DNA from: Amycolatopsis circi
Lineage (GTDB): Bacteria; Actinomycetota; Actinomycetes; Mycobacteriales; Pseudonocardiaceae
DNA length: 36,400 nt
NCBI RefSeq assembly: GCF_003385235.1
Contig: NZ_PQIA01000095.1
Span: 1 to 36,400 of the forward strand
Direction: 5' to 3'
In this document: positions 7,878 to 16,148 of the stretch, piece after piece
Numbering within the stretch: the first letter of the stretch is position 1
Layout: every line of letters begins with the position of its first letter
Translations under genes and position numbers: made by a program
Notes under the pieces: generated by a model
Databases searched by the model: none
Seen by the model: the letters and a program-made list of their open reading frames with translations, nothing else
What the model was told of the DNA's origin: nothing

Positions 7878-9490
7878 TCCCCGCGCGCACCCTCGGGCTC
7901 ACGCTGCTCGGCCTGCTGCCGGTCGCGTTCCTGGTGGTGTTCTTCGCCTGGCCGGTCGTCGCGATCGTCGGCCGGGGGTTTTCCGCGGGCGGCGTCGACA
8001 CCGTGCTCGGCGACCCGCAGACGTGGCGGCTCGCCGGGTTCACGCTGGCCAGCGCGGCCGCGTCGACGGTGGTCGCGGTGCTCGCCGGCCTGCCGGTGGC
8101 GTATTTGCTGGCGCGGGTCCGGCTGCCGGGCGTCGGATTGGCGCGGACGATCGTGCTGGTTCCGTTCGTGCTGCCGACGGTGGTCGTCGGCCTGGCTTTC
8201 CGGGCGATCTGGCCGGACGGCGGCGTGTTGCCGCTCGTGCTGGCCAACGCGTTCTTCAACGTCGCCGTCGTCGCGCGCACGGTCGCTGGGCTGTGGGCGC
8301 ATCTCGATCCGCGCGCGACCGAGGCGGCGCGGGCGCTTGGCGCGTCGCCGTGGCGGGCGTTCCGGTCGGTGACGTTGCCTGCGCTCGGCCCGGCCGTCGC
8401 GTCGGCTGCGGCGGTGGTGTTTCTGTTCTGCGCCACCAGTTTCGGCGTGGTGCTGATCCTCGGCGGCGGTAGCTACCGGACGCTCGAGACCGAGATCTAC
8501 CTCCGGACGGTCGACCTGCTCGACCTCTCTGGAGCGGCCGCGTTGTCGTTGATCCAGTTCGCGGCCGTGGTCGCCGCGCTGGTGCTGGGGGCGATGGCGC
8601 GCCGGAAGCGGGAGAACGCGGTGAAGCTGCGGTCCGCGCAGGTCACCGCGCGTCGGCCGCGCGGCGGGGAGTGGTGGACGGTCGGTGCCGCGGTCGTGGT
8701 GCTCGGTCTGCTGCTGACGCCGATCGTCTCGTTGCTCGTCGAGTCAGTGTCCACTTCGGACGGATGGAGCCTCGCCGGGTATCGGGCGCTGAACACCGTG
8801 GGGCAGAACGGCGCGTTGCAGGTGTCCGGCTGGATCGCGGCGCAGAACTCGCTCGCTGCCGCCACCGATGCGACGCTGCTGGCGATGGCTGTCGGCTTGG
8901 TCGCGAGCGTGGTGCTGGTGGCGCTACGCCGTTCTCCGGGAGGGCTCGCGCGCGGGATGGGCGAGACCATGGACGTCGCGTTGATGCTGCCGCTCGGCGT
9001 CTCCGCGGTGACCGTCGGCTTCGGCTACCTCGTGACGCTCGACGCGCTGCCCGGCGATCTGCGCACGTCGCCGCTGCTCGTGCCGTTCGCCCAAGCGCTG
9101 GTGATCATGCCGCTGGTGGTGCGGATGATCCTGCCGGTGCTGCGCGCGGTCGACGTCCGGTTGCGCCAGGCCGCCGCGACGCTCGGCGCGAGCCCGGCGC
9201 GGGTGTGGCGGGAGATCGACTTTCCGCTGGTCGCGCGATCGGTGGTGGCCGCGGCGGGCTTCGGGTACGTCGTCGCGCTCGGCGAGTTCGGCGCGACCAG
9301 CTTCCTCGCCCGGCCGGACGCGCCGACGCTTCCGGTGGCGGTCGCGACGCTGATCAACCGGCCGGGGGAGTTGAACAACCAGATGGCGTACGCCTCGTGC
9401 GCCCTGCTCATGGTGGTGACGGTGGTGGCGGTGGCGCTGATCGACCGGTTCGGCTCGGTCCGCGGCCGCAGCACGGTCGGGGAGTTCTGA
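7874..9490 (+). CDS. thiP: Thiamine ABC transporter permease (fused double permease)
   Basis: The roughly 538-aa polytopic membrane protein has about 12 predicted helices, made of two BPD-type permease halves in one chain. Each half carries an EAA loop that contacts the ATPase: EAARALGASPWRAF at about residue 152 and RQAAATLGASPARVW at about residue 432. This fused layout is typical of ThiP. The start is taken as GTG 7874, which overlaps the thiB stop as GTGA; ATG 7853 is an in-frame alternative. It ends with TGATG, overlapping thiQ. It forms the channel of the importer. Confidence 0.93.
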   Translation: MIPARTLGLTLLGLLPVAFLVVFFAWPVVAIVGRGFSAGGVDTVLGDPQTWRLAGFTLASAAASTVVAVLAGLPVAYLLARVRLPGVGLARTIVLVPFVLPTVVVGLAFRAIWPDGGVLPLVLANAFFNVAVVARTVAGLWAHLDPRATEAARALGASPWRAFRSVTLPALGPAVASAAAVVFLFCATSFGVVLILGGGSYRTLETEIYLRTVDLLDLSGAAALSLIQFAAVVAALVLGAMARRKRENAVKLRSAQVTARRPRGGEWWTVGAAVVVLGLLLTPIVSLLVESVSTSDGWSLAGYRALNTVGQNGALQVSGWIAAQNSLAAATDATLLAMAVGLVASVVLVALRRSPGGLARGMGETMDVALMLPLGVSAVTVGFGYLVTLDALPGDLRTSPLLVPFAQALVIMPLVVRMILPVLRAVDVRLRQAAATLGASPARVWREIDFPLVARSVVAAAGFGYVVALGEFGATSFLARPDAPTLPVAVATLINRPGELNNQMAYASCALLMVVTVVAVALIDRFGSVRGRSTVGEF

Positions 9491-10497
9491 TGGCGCTCAC
9501 GGTACGGGACCTGACTGTCCACTATGGAGCGTTTGCTGCGGTCCGCGACGCGAAGCTGGACATCGCCGACGGCGAGGTGCTCGCGTTGCTGGGCCCGTCC
9601 GGTTCGGGCAAGTCGACGTTGCTGCGCGCGATCACCGGGCTGGAGCCGGTGTCGTCCGGTTCGGTGTCCTGGGACGGCGCTGATCTCGCCGCGGTACCGG
9701 TGCACAAGCGCGAATTCGGCCTGGTGTTCCAGGACGGGCAACTGTTTCCGCACCGCGATGTCGCCGCGAACATCGCGTTCGGCCTGCGGATGCACGGTGT
9801 GCCTCGCGAACGGCACGCGGCGCGCGTCGAAGAACTGCTGAAGCTGGTCGGGCTGGAAGGTTACGAACGGCGACGGGTCACCGAGCTGTCCGGCGGACAG
9901 GCGCAGCGGGTCGCGTTGGCTCGTGCATTGGCTCCGGAACCGCGCTTGCTGCTGCTGGACGAGCCACTGTCCGGATTGGACGCTGGACTGCGCGAGCAGC
10001 TGGCCATCGACCTGGCGGATCTGTTGCGGCGCAGCAAGATCACCGCGCTGCTGGTTACGCACGATCAGGAGGAGGCGTTCACGCTCGCCGATCGCGTCGC
10101 GGTGCTCGACGCCGGGGAAATCCGGCAGGAGGGCGCGGTCCGGTCGGTGTGGAACAAGCCTGTCGACGACAACGTGGCGAGATTCCTCGGCGTCACCACG
10201 TTCCTGGACGGCACCGCGGCCGACGGGGTGGTGCGAACGAAGCTGGGAACCGTTGAGCTGCCAGGGCTGGACGACGGTCCGGTAAGGCTCGGATTGCGTC
10301 CGCACGGCCTGAAAGTCGCCGCAGAAGGTGTACCCGGCGAAGTGACCGCCGCAGTGCACCGGCGGGAGCATCTGCGGCTCGTCGTCCGGTGCGGAGAGTC
10401 CACTGTGGACGCCATCGCCCCGGCCGGAGCGGACTTCCGGGCGGGCGACCCCGTCCGGCTCCAGCCGGATCCGAACGGGATCGCCGTGGTGGGCTGA
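9490..10497 (+). CDS. thiQ: Thiamine ABC transporter ATP-binding protein
   Basis: This 335-aa ATPase drives the ThiBP importer. Walker A GPSGSGKST is at residues 35-43, the Q-loop reads VFQDGQLFPHRDV, the signature LSGGQAQR is at about 135, Walker B is LLLLDEPLSGLD, and the switch His is in VTHDQEEAF. After about residue 235 a C-terminal extension (about 100 aa) with a TOBE-like segment (RLGLRPHGLKV) makes it longer than E. coli ThiQ (about 230 aa). It resembles the ferric/polyamine ATPase layout; an alternative substrate would be argued only if the riboswitch were absent. The ATG overlaps the thiP stop by one base. It ends 9 bases before the convergent ABC-2 permease gene. Confidence 0.92.
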   Translation: MALTVRDLTVHYGAFAAVRDAKLDIADGEVLALLGPSGSGKSTLLRAITGLEPVSSGSVSWDGADLAAVPVHKREFGLVFQDGQLFPHRDVAANIAFGLRMHGVPRERHAARVEELLKLVGLEGYERRRVTELSGGQAQRVALARALAPEPRLLLLDEPLSGLDAGLREQLAIDLADLLRRSKITALLVTHDQEEAFTLADRVAVLDAGEIRQEGAVRSVWNKPVDDNVARFLGVTTFLDGTAADGVVRTKLGTVELPGLDDGPVRLGLRPHGLKVAAEGVPGEVTAAVHRREHLRLVVRCGESTVDAIAPAGADFRAGDPVRLQPDPNGIAVVG

Positions 10498-10506
10498 ACC
10501 CCCAGG

Positions 10507-11385
10507 TCAGCCGTCTCGGGTGGCGAGCCGTCCGTAGGCGAGCGAAAGCCCGACCACGATGTAGCAGGCCGCGCGGACCGCGCCCTCGCCGAGCCTCGTC
10601 AGCACCATCGGATCCTGCAGGACGGCGGTCGGGGCTAGCGTCCACCCTTCGGTGAGCAGGAACGGGTGCAGCCAGTTCAGCGAGGTCAGAAAGCCGAGAA
10701 TGGTGAACACGATGTTCCCGGCCAGCACCGAGGCGACCACGAGCATCGGGTGTTCCGTCCAGCTCGACACCGCCAGCGCGACCGCGCCGACCGCCCACAG
10801 CTGCAGCACGATCCATCCGCCGACGAGCAGGATCCGCAGCAGCGCCTCGCCGAGCGACAGCGTGGAGCCCGACAGCGTGAACAGCGAATCCGTGCCGTTG
10901 ATGACCAATCCGGTGGCCACGCCGGTCACGCACATCGCGAGCACCGCGACCACGGACACCGTCGCCACGCCGAACGCCTTGACCGCCAGCAGCCGCCCCC
11001 GGCTCACCGGCGCGATGAGCCAGCCGCGCAGCGTGCCGTGCGCGGCCTCGCCGGCGATCGCGTCCGCGCCGGCCATCGCGGAGGCGAGCGGCAGCAGCAG
11101 CGTAAGGGTCATGACCATCGCGGCGATCGGCAGCACGAACGCGTTGTTCACCGCCGACGCCAGCAGCGCGCCGCCGCTGTTGTCCGGCGCGTCGCTCCCG
11201 GAGTTCTGTCCGACCAGCGTGAGCCCGATCCCGACGACGATCGGCACCAGCGCCAGCAGCCCCAGCACGGCGAGCGTGCGCGGTCTGCGGAAGATCCAGC
11301 GCAACTCCGCGGCGAACAGCCGGGGCAGCGGCACCGTGTCGTGTCCGGTCCGGCTCACCGGAACCGCGACAGCAGCGGCAGTCAT
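10507..11385 (-). CDS. ABC-2 type transporter permease
   Basis: This is a 292-aa membrane protein with about six hydrophobic segments. After a short cytoplasmic start (FAAELRWIFRRPRTL, the typical amphipathic entry of ABC-2 permeases) come helix 1, an extracytoplasmic loop with Gly/Ser/Asp, then helices with GADAIAGEAAHGTLRGWLIAPVSRGRLLAVKAF. That last segment is the conserved cytoplasmic loop of the NatB/ABC2 family. GGAGGC precedes the ATG. It lies 34 bases after its ATPase in the same operon as the LolA-like protein. The substrate is unknown; the family exports peptides, lipids or antibiotics, or acts in signalling. Confidence 0.88.
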   Translation of the reverse strand: MTAAAVAVPVSRTGHDTVPLPRLFAAELRWIFRRPRTLAVLGLLALVPIVVGIGLTLVGQNSGSDAPDNSGGALLASAVNNAFVLPIAAMVMTLTLLLPLASAMAGADAIAGEAAHGTLRGWLIAPVSRGRLLAVKAFGVATVSVVAVLAMCVTGVATGLVINGTDSLFTLSGSTLSLGEALLRILLVGGWIVLQLWAVGAVALAVSSWTEHPMLVVASVLAGNIVFTILGFLTSLNWLHPFLLTEGWTLAPTAVLQDPMVLTRLGEGAVRAACYIVVGLSLAYGRLATRDG

Positions 11386-11419
11386 TTCGCCTCCGCGGGA
11401 AAAAGTACGTCGGCGGTAG

Positions 11420-12424
11420 TCATGATTCCCCCTCGGATTCGTCGCCAGCCGCCGATTCCCCTTCGGTCAGCCGCGCGAACAGGTCTTCCAGCCCGGTCCT
11501 CGCCCGGGTCGCCTCGTGCACCTCGACCCCCGCTTGCACGAGCACCTGCAGCACCCTCGGCGCGGGGGTCGCGGTGAGGTCGGCGCGGACGCCGTCCGGC
11601 GTGAGCCGGGCCCCGATCCGGTTCTCCCGCAACGTTTCCACTGCCTGCTCGGCGTCCGGGGTGCGCACCAGCAGCGCGGCGTTCCCCGATTCCAGCAGGT
11701 CCGCCAGTTCGCCCTGGGCGACCACGGTGCCGGACTGCAGCACCGCCACGTGCGTACAGGTCGCTTCGACCTCGGCGAGCAGGTGCGAGGAAACCACGAC
11801 GGTCACGCCGTCGGAGTGCAGATCGGCGATGATACGGCGGATCTCCCTGGTACCCGCCGGATCCAGACCGTTGGTGGGTTCGTCGAGCACGACCATCCGG
11901 CGCGGCACCAGCAGTGCGCTCGCCAGGCCGAGCCGTTGTTTCATGCCGAGCGAATAGCCCTTGTACCGGCGGCGCGCGGCGACCGACAGCCCGACCCGGT
12001 CCAGTGCGGAGTCGACCGCGCCGGGGATCGCGGACGACGCCAGCCGGGGTTCGGCGGCGGCGAACCGCAGCAGGTTGTCGCGGCCGGAGAGGAACGGGTG
12101 GAAGCCCGGCCCCTCGACCAGCGCGCCGACGTCCGGCAGCGCGTGCGCGGACTCCTCCGGCATCTTCCGGCCGAGCAGTTCGACCTCGCCCGCGGTCGGG
12201 CGGACGAGCCCGAGCAGCATCCGGATCGTGGTCGTCTTGCCCGAACCGTTGGGCCCGAGCATGCCGAGCACGGCGCCCTCGGGCACTTCCAAGTCCACGT
12301 GGTCCACCGCGACCGTGCTGCGGTAGACCTTGCGCAGCCCACGGGTGCGCGCGGCCAGCGGGACCGCCGGGGCGGGCACCTCGTCGGAGATGCCCGCCCC
12401 GGTTTCGACCGCGGTGCTGGTCAC
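11420..12424 (-). CDS. ABC-2 type transporter ATP-binding protein
   Basis: The 334-aa ATPase has Walker A GPNGSGKTTT at residues 57-66, signature YSLGMKQRLGLASAL, Walker B MVVLDEPTNGLDP and switch His in VVSSHLLAEVE. These are hallmarks of the drug/lantibiotic-exporter (DRA) class that pairs with separate ABC-2 permeases. A roughly 100-residue C-terminal domain follows the nucleotide-binding part. Start GTG 12424 overlaps the TGA of the LolA-like gene as GTGA, so the two are translationally coupled. It works with the permease encoded next. Confidence 0.92.
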   Translation of the reverse strand: MTSTAVETGAGISDEVPAPAVPLAARTRGLRKVYRSTVAVDHVDLEVPEGAVLGMLGPNGSGKTTTIRMLLGLVRPTAGEVELLGRKMPEESAHALPDVGALVEGPGFHPFLSGRDNLLRFAAAEPRLASSAIPGAVDSALDRVGLSVAARRRYKGYSLGMKQRLGLASALLVPRRMVVLDEPTNGLDPAGTREIRRIIADLHSDGVTVVVSSHLLAEVEATCTHVAVLQSGTVVAQGELADLLESGNAALLVRTPDAEQAVETLRENRIGARLTPDGVRADLTATPAPRVLQVLVQAGVEVHEATRARTGLEDLFARLTEGESAAGDESEGES

Positions 12425-13518
12425 TTGGCGCCCAGCGCTTCGTAGAGCACCTGCTCCGGGACCGCGCCGGCGGCGAACCGGCCGTCGTCGGTCAGTACCG
12501 CGCCGCCCACCTTCGTGGTGAAGAGGTAGCCGCTGCCCCACGGGCCGTTGACCCGCTTGGCGAACCGGCTCAGCATCTTCTGCACGTCGGCGCCCTTCTC
12601 CTCGCCCTGCGCCTGCTTCGGCTTCATCAGGTCCGCGGGCACCTTGCCGGTGACGACGGTGTCCCAGCCGTCGCCGACGAGCTTGGTGCCCTGCTTGGCC
12701 TCGTTCGCGAGCGCCTTGTCGCGGTCGTCGAGCTTGGCCTGCTTCTCGGTCACCTTCGCGCCCTTGGGCGGGGTGAAGGCGAACAGATCCGCCGACTGGT
12801 CGGCGAACTCGATCTTGCTGAACGCCAGCTCCAGCGCCGGAGCGGTGGTTCCGTTGCTCAGCACCGAAAGCCGCAGCGGCATCCGGGTCTGCGAGTCGAT
12901 CGCGACGCGGATCTCGCGCAGCAGCGTGCGTTCGGTCGGCTTCGGCGTGAGGACCAGCTCGTACGCCGGCCGGTCGGCGACCGTGGCCGTGCCGTCGACC
13001 GCGACGTTGCTGCTCTCGCGCACCTTGGCGAGCAGTTCCTTCGCCGCGGTGGACGGGTCGGCGGCCTTGCCCTCGGCCGGTGCGTGCTGCTTGGTCGCGA
13101 CGTCCGCCGGGATCGTGGTCTTGGTCGCGCTGTTGGTCTTGGATTCGTAGTCCCACACGGTGTTGCCGTTGTGGATGATCGTCTCCTGCGCCTGCCCCTT
13201 GGTGAGCGACACCTTCGACTTGCCGGCGCCGTCGCTGAACACCTGCGCCGAATCGATGCCCAGCGCGCTCGCCCCCGGGATCGCGCTGCCGGCCATGCCC
13301 CCCATGCTCGGCAGGCCGAGGTTGTTGCTCACCGTCACGGTGCCGTCGAACGGCGCCGGCTTCGCGGTGACCACTGACTGGACCAGGTCCTCCGCGCTGA
13401 CCTGCGGCAGCTTCGGCGCGTCCCCCGCCGAGGCAGGCATCGCCACCACGACCAGTCCGCCCACGCCGAGCGCGGTGCCGACGACGGCCGCGGTGATGGC
13501 CTTCTTCTTCGGATCCAT
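12421..13518 (-). CDS. Exported LolA/RseB-like protein
   Basis: The 365-aa exported protein has a signal peptide of about 31 residues (MDPKKKAITAAVVGTALGVG, ending AMPASAGDA). The mature part resembles the LolA/LppX/RseB half-barrel that binds lipids or lipoproteins: a strand-rich domain with TVWDYESKTNSATK, then PAYELVLTPKPTERTLLREIRVAID and a conserved FAFTPPKGAKV segment. There is no lipobox cysteine, so it is probably secreted or held by its signal sequence. GGGAGAG precedes the ATG. It is first in the operon with the ABC-2 ATPase and permease, and divergent from a two-component system. A role in envelope sensing or lipid/peptide export is inferred. Confidence 0.82.
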   Translation of the reverse strand: MDPKKKAITAAVVGTALGVGGLVVVAMPASAGDAPKLPQVSAEDLVQSVVTAKPAPFDGTVTVSNNLGLPSMGGMAGSAIPGASALGIDSAQVFSDGAGKSKVSLTKGQAQETIIHNGNTVWDYESKTNSATKTTIPADVATKQHAPAEGKAADPSTAAKELLAKVRESSNVAVDGTATVADRPAYELVLTPKPTERTLLREIRVAIDSQTRMPLRLSVLSNGTTAPALELAFSKIEFADQSADLFAFTPPKGAKVTEKQAKLDDRDKALANEAKQGTKLVGDGWDTVVTGKVPADLMKPKQAQGEEKGADVQKMLSRFAKRVNGPWGSGYLFTTKVGGAVLTDDGRFAAGAVPEQVLYEALGAK

Positions 13519-13586
13519 CTCGTCTCTCCCTGTGTCCCCGGGCTCTGGTGGGCCCGGCTCCCGGTGCAGACGTTGCCCTGCCCAGG

Positions 13587-13633
13587 CTGAGATACCCCTG
13601 AATGTTCGGCCCGTTCAGCTGAGATGGCACTGA
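13587..13633. promoter_or_regulatory. Direct repeats CTGAGAT-N4-CTGA in the divergent promoter region
   Basis: CTGAGATACCCCTGA (13587) and CTGAGATGGCACTGA (13619) are two copies of one 15-base motif set 32 bases apart, about three helical turns. They lie between the LolA-like gene and the response regulator. Direct repeats with integral-turn spacing are typical of OmpR-family binding sites. Regulation of both divergent units by the adjacent response regulator is inferred. Confidence 0.5.
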
Positions 13634-13663
13634 GAGTACGCGCGTCAACTGCACAAACCGGCC

Positions 13664-14374
13664 ATGATGAGGATCGTGAAACCTCGGGTGCTGGTGGTCG
13701 ACGACGAACCTGGTGTGCGCAAGGCGCTGCAGCGCGGCCTGCGCGCGGAGGACATGGACGTGGTCACCGCCGCGGACGGGCCGACCGGGCTGCAGCTCGC
13801 GCGCACCGGTTCGTTCGACGTCGTGCTGCTGGACATCATGCTGCCCGGTCTGTCCGGCTATCGCGTGCTGGAACGGCTGCGCGCGGAGAACGTGACCACG
13901 CCGGTGCTGCTGGTGTCCGCCAAAGACGGCGAGATCGACCAGGCCGACGGCCTCGACCTCGGTGCCGACGGTTACCTCGTGAAGCCGTTCTCGTTTGTCG
14001 TACTGGTCGCGCAGGTGCGGGCGGTGCTGCGCCGGGCCGGGCCGGACGCGTCGCGCGGCGCGCTCAAACTTGGTGCGCTGGAGGTCGACCGGGCGCTGCG
14101 GCAGGTGCGCTGGGACGGTCAGGAAGTGCCGCTGAGCCCACGCGAGTTCGGGTTGCTGGAAGTGCTCGTCGGCCGCGCCGGGACGGTCGTGACGAAGGAC
14201 GAATTGCTGCGCGCGGTGTGGGGCGAAGAGCAAGCCGTCACGCGGAATCTCGTTGAGGTGTATGTGGGTTACGTGCGGCGCAAGCTCGACGCGGTCGGCG
14301 CGGGCTCGCTGCTGCGGACGGTGCGCGGGCACGGGTATCTCGCCTCCGACGACCAGCTCGACGAGGTCATGTGA
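13664..14374 (+). CDS. OmpR/PhoB-family response regulator
   Basis: This is a 236-aa two-component DNA-binding regulator. The receiver domain (residues 7-120) has acidic pocket Asp13/Asp14, phospho-acceptor Asp57 in VVLLDIMLPG, conserved Ser/Thr in LLVSAKD and Lys107 in YLVKPF. A winged-helix output domain follows (about 135-230: LSPREFGLLEVLVGRAGTVV, then VEVYVGYVRRKLDA and RTVRGHGYLA). GTG 13676 is an alternative start giving VKPRVLVVDDE. The stop overlaps the GTG of the sensor kinase. It is divergent from the LolA-like/ABC-2 operon, its likely target through the direct repeats in between. Confidence 0.95.
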   Translation: MMRIVKPRVLVVDDEPGVRKALQRGLRAEDMDVVTAADGPTGLQLARTGSFDVVLLDIMLPGLSGYRVLERLRAENVTTPVLLVSAKDGEIDQADGLDLGADGYLVKPFSFVVLVAQVRAVLRRAGPDASRGALKLGALEVDRALRQVRWDGQEVPLSPREFGLLEVLVGRAGTVVTKDELLRAVWGEEQAVTRNLVEVYVGYVRRKLDAVGAGSLLRTVRGHGYLASDDQLDEVM

Positions 14375-15696
14375 CCGGCTCGCCGTCGTCGTGGTGGGGC
14401 CGCCGTTCGCTGCAGGTCCGGATCACGGTGCTGGCCGCGGCGATCACCCTTGGCTGCCTGCTCGGTCTCGCCGCGCTGGCGGCGAACAAGCTCGACCCGC
14501 TGCTCACTGATTCGGTCGACAAGGAGCTGACCGCCGCCCTCGGTCCGGCGGCCGGCGCAGTCTCCACCGGGACGCCGCTGACCTCGGCTGACCCGGTTTC
14601 GGTGCGGGTGCTGGACATTTCCGGCGCTCCAGCGGACGGTCAGGCGCGGCCGAAGCTGACCGACCTGGAGATCTCGCAGCTCAAGGCGGGCCTGCCGGTG
14701 CAATCCGACGGATCACGCTGGCGCGGCCAGGTGGTCAGCACGCCGAACGGAAGCCAGCGGCTCGTCGTCGCCGGTGCCGGGCTGGTCGGGTTCGCCGCCG
14801 CGGTGCATTACGGCGGGTTGTGGCTGGTCGTGGTCGCGCTGGTCGGCGCGCTGGTCGCGGGACTGGCGACCTGGCTGGTGGTCCGGCTCGCGCTGCGTCC
14901 GGTGGCGCGGATGCGCGGTCTGGTGCGCGCGCTGCCGCCGGGCTCCCGGCTGCCGCTGCCGACGTCGCACGACGAAATGCGCGCGCTGGCTGAGGAATTC
15001 AACGCGTTGCTCGAACGCCAGGAAGAGGTCAGTCAGCGGCTGCGCAGGTTCACCGGCGACGCGGCGCACGAGCTGCGTTCGCCGGTCGCGTCGATCCGGG
15101 TGCAGGCCGAGGTGGCCGTGACGAATCCCGATCCTGAGCTGTCGCAGGAGACGCTCTCGGACATCCTCGAAGAGTCCGAGCGGCTGTCCGGCCTGCTCGA
15201 CGGCCTGCTCGCGCTCGCTCGCTCCGACGCTGGCGAGGTGCCGCCCGCGGAACCGGTCGAGGTCGTCTCGGAGGTCCGCGCGGCAGTGCGCCGCCTGCCG
15301 TCCGGGACGCCGAACACGCGGGTGAGCAGCGCGGTGGCGCAGGCGTGGGCGTCGGCGGCGCACCAGGAGGTCGAGCTGGTGCTGGACAACCTGCTGCGCA
15401 ACGCCTGCCGGTACGCGTCCGGGCAGATCGTGGTGTCCGTGCTGGCTTCGCGGTCGAAGGTGCGAGTCGTGGTGGACGACGACGGTCCCGGCATCGCGCC
15501 CGAACACCGGAGCAAGGTGTTCGACCGGTTTTATCGAGTGTCCGACGACCGGGCGCGCTCGTCCGGCGGAACCGGCCTTGGCCTGGCGATGGTCGCCGAA
15601 ACGGTCCGCCGCCGAGGCGGTCAGGTGCGAGTCGGCGAGTCGCCCGACGGCGGCGCGCGGTTCGAGGTCACCTGGCGGGCGGGAGCGGACCGGTGA
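14371..15696 (+). CDS. Membrane sensor histidine kinase
   Basis: This 441-aa partner kinase has TM1 at about residues 18-38, an extracytoplasmic sensor region of about 90 residues, TM2 at about 140-172, and a HAMP linker to about 225. The HisKA H-box GDAAHELRSPVASIR has the phospho-His at 233. The HATPase domain has N-box LDNLLRNACRYA, G1 DDDGPGIAPEH, F-box FDRFYR and G2 GGTGLGLAM. Start GTG 14371 overlaps the response regulator stop (GTGA). The signal is unknown; given the neighbouring LolA-like protein and ABC exporter, an envelope signal is plausible. Confidence 0.95.
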   Translation: MTGSPSSWWGRRSLQVRITVLAAAITLGCLLGLAALAANKLDPLLTDSVDKELTAALGPAAGAVSTGTPLTSADPVSVRVLDISGAPADGQARPKLTDLEISQLKAGLPVQSDGSRWRGQVVSTPNGSQRLVVAGAGLVGFAAAVHYGGLWLVVVALVGALVAGLATWLVVRLALRPVARMRGLVRALPPGSRLPLPTSHDEMRALAEEFNALLERQEEVSQRLRRFTGDAAHELRSPVASIRVQAEVAVTNPDPELSQETLSDILEESERLSGLLDGLLALARSDAGEVPPAEPVEVVSEVRAAVRRLPSGTPNTRVSSAVAQAWASAAHQEVELVLDNLLRNACRYASGQIVVSVLASRSKVRVVVDDDGPGIAPEHRSKVFDRFYRVSDDRARSSGGTGLGLAMVAETVRRRGGQVRVGESPDGGARFEVTWRAGADR

Positions 15697-15719
15697 ATCC
15701 GGTGGGGGAGACTGGGCGC

Positions 15720-16121
15720 ATGGACGCGGTCATCGTCGGGGCGGCACTGGTGCGCGACGGCAAGCTTCTTGCCCAGCAACGAGCTTGGCCGCCGCATCAC
15801 GCGGGCCAGTGGGAACTGCCGGGCGGGCGCGTCGAAGAGGGCGAGACCGAAGCCTTCGCGCTGGCCCGGGAATGCCACGAGGAACTGGACGTCGTAGTCA
15901 CCGTCGGCGACCGAGTCGGCCCGGAAATCCCGCTGCCGGGCGGAAAAGTGCTGCGCGTGTACTCCGCCGCACTGCTTTCTCCCGGCGACGAACCGCGAGC
16001 GGTCGAACACACCGCCCTGCGCTGGGTCGGCGACGACGAACTGGACGACCTGAACTGGCTCCCCGCGGACCGGGACCTGCTGCCCGCACTGCACGCCCTC
16101 GTGAGTGCTGCCGCCGGTTAG
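15720..16121 (+). CDS. MutT-type Nudix hydrolase
   Basis: The 133-aa Nudix pyrophosphohydrolase carries the Nudix box at residues 36-58 with Gly36, Glu42, Arg50, Glu51, Glu54 and Glu55 in place; the usual Gly after EE is Asp57 here. The RAWPPHHAGQWELPGG lead-in is typical of MutT/CTP-pyrophosphohydrolase enzymes that clean 8-oxo-dGTP or (d)CTP derivatives from the nucleotide pool. The exact substrate is not determined. ATG 15720 is chosen for family agreement, with GGGGGAG nine bases upstream; GTG 15693, overlapping the kinase stop, is the alternative. The stop lies inside a long hairpin shared with the convergent trpS. Confidence 0.9.
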   Translation: MDAVIVGAALVRDGKLLAQQRAWPPHHAGQWELPGGRVEEGETEAFALARECHEELDVVVTVGDRVGPEIPLPGGKVLRVYSAALLSPGDEPRAVEHTALRWVGDDELDDLNWLPADRDLLPALHALVSAAAG

Positions 16122-16143
16122 AACCGGCACCAGCACTCACGAG
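16098..16143. terminator. Shared hairpin between convergent Nudix gene and trpS
   Basis: Perfect 13-base arms (CTCGTGAGTGCTG and CAGCACTCACGAG) enclose an inner inverted repeat (GCCGGTT/AACCGGC) that contains the Nudix stop codon. The structure ends 5 bases from the trpS stop. It is symmetric and so can serve both strands. No T-run is present. Confidence 0.65.
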
Positions 16144-16148
16144 GCCCT

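Noticed and set aside
12425..14332. Minus-strand open frame extending the ABC ATPase upstream through the LolA-like gene
   Set aside because: The LolA-like frame on the same strand has a signal peptide and ribosome binding site, and the ATPase has a GTG overlapping its stop. The extension is Arg/Gly-rich shadow sequence.
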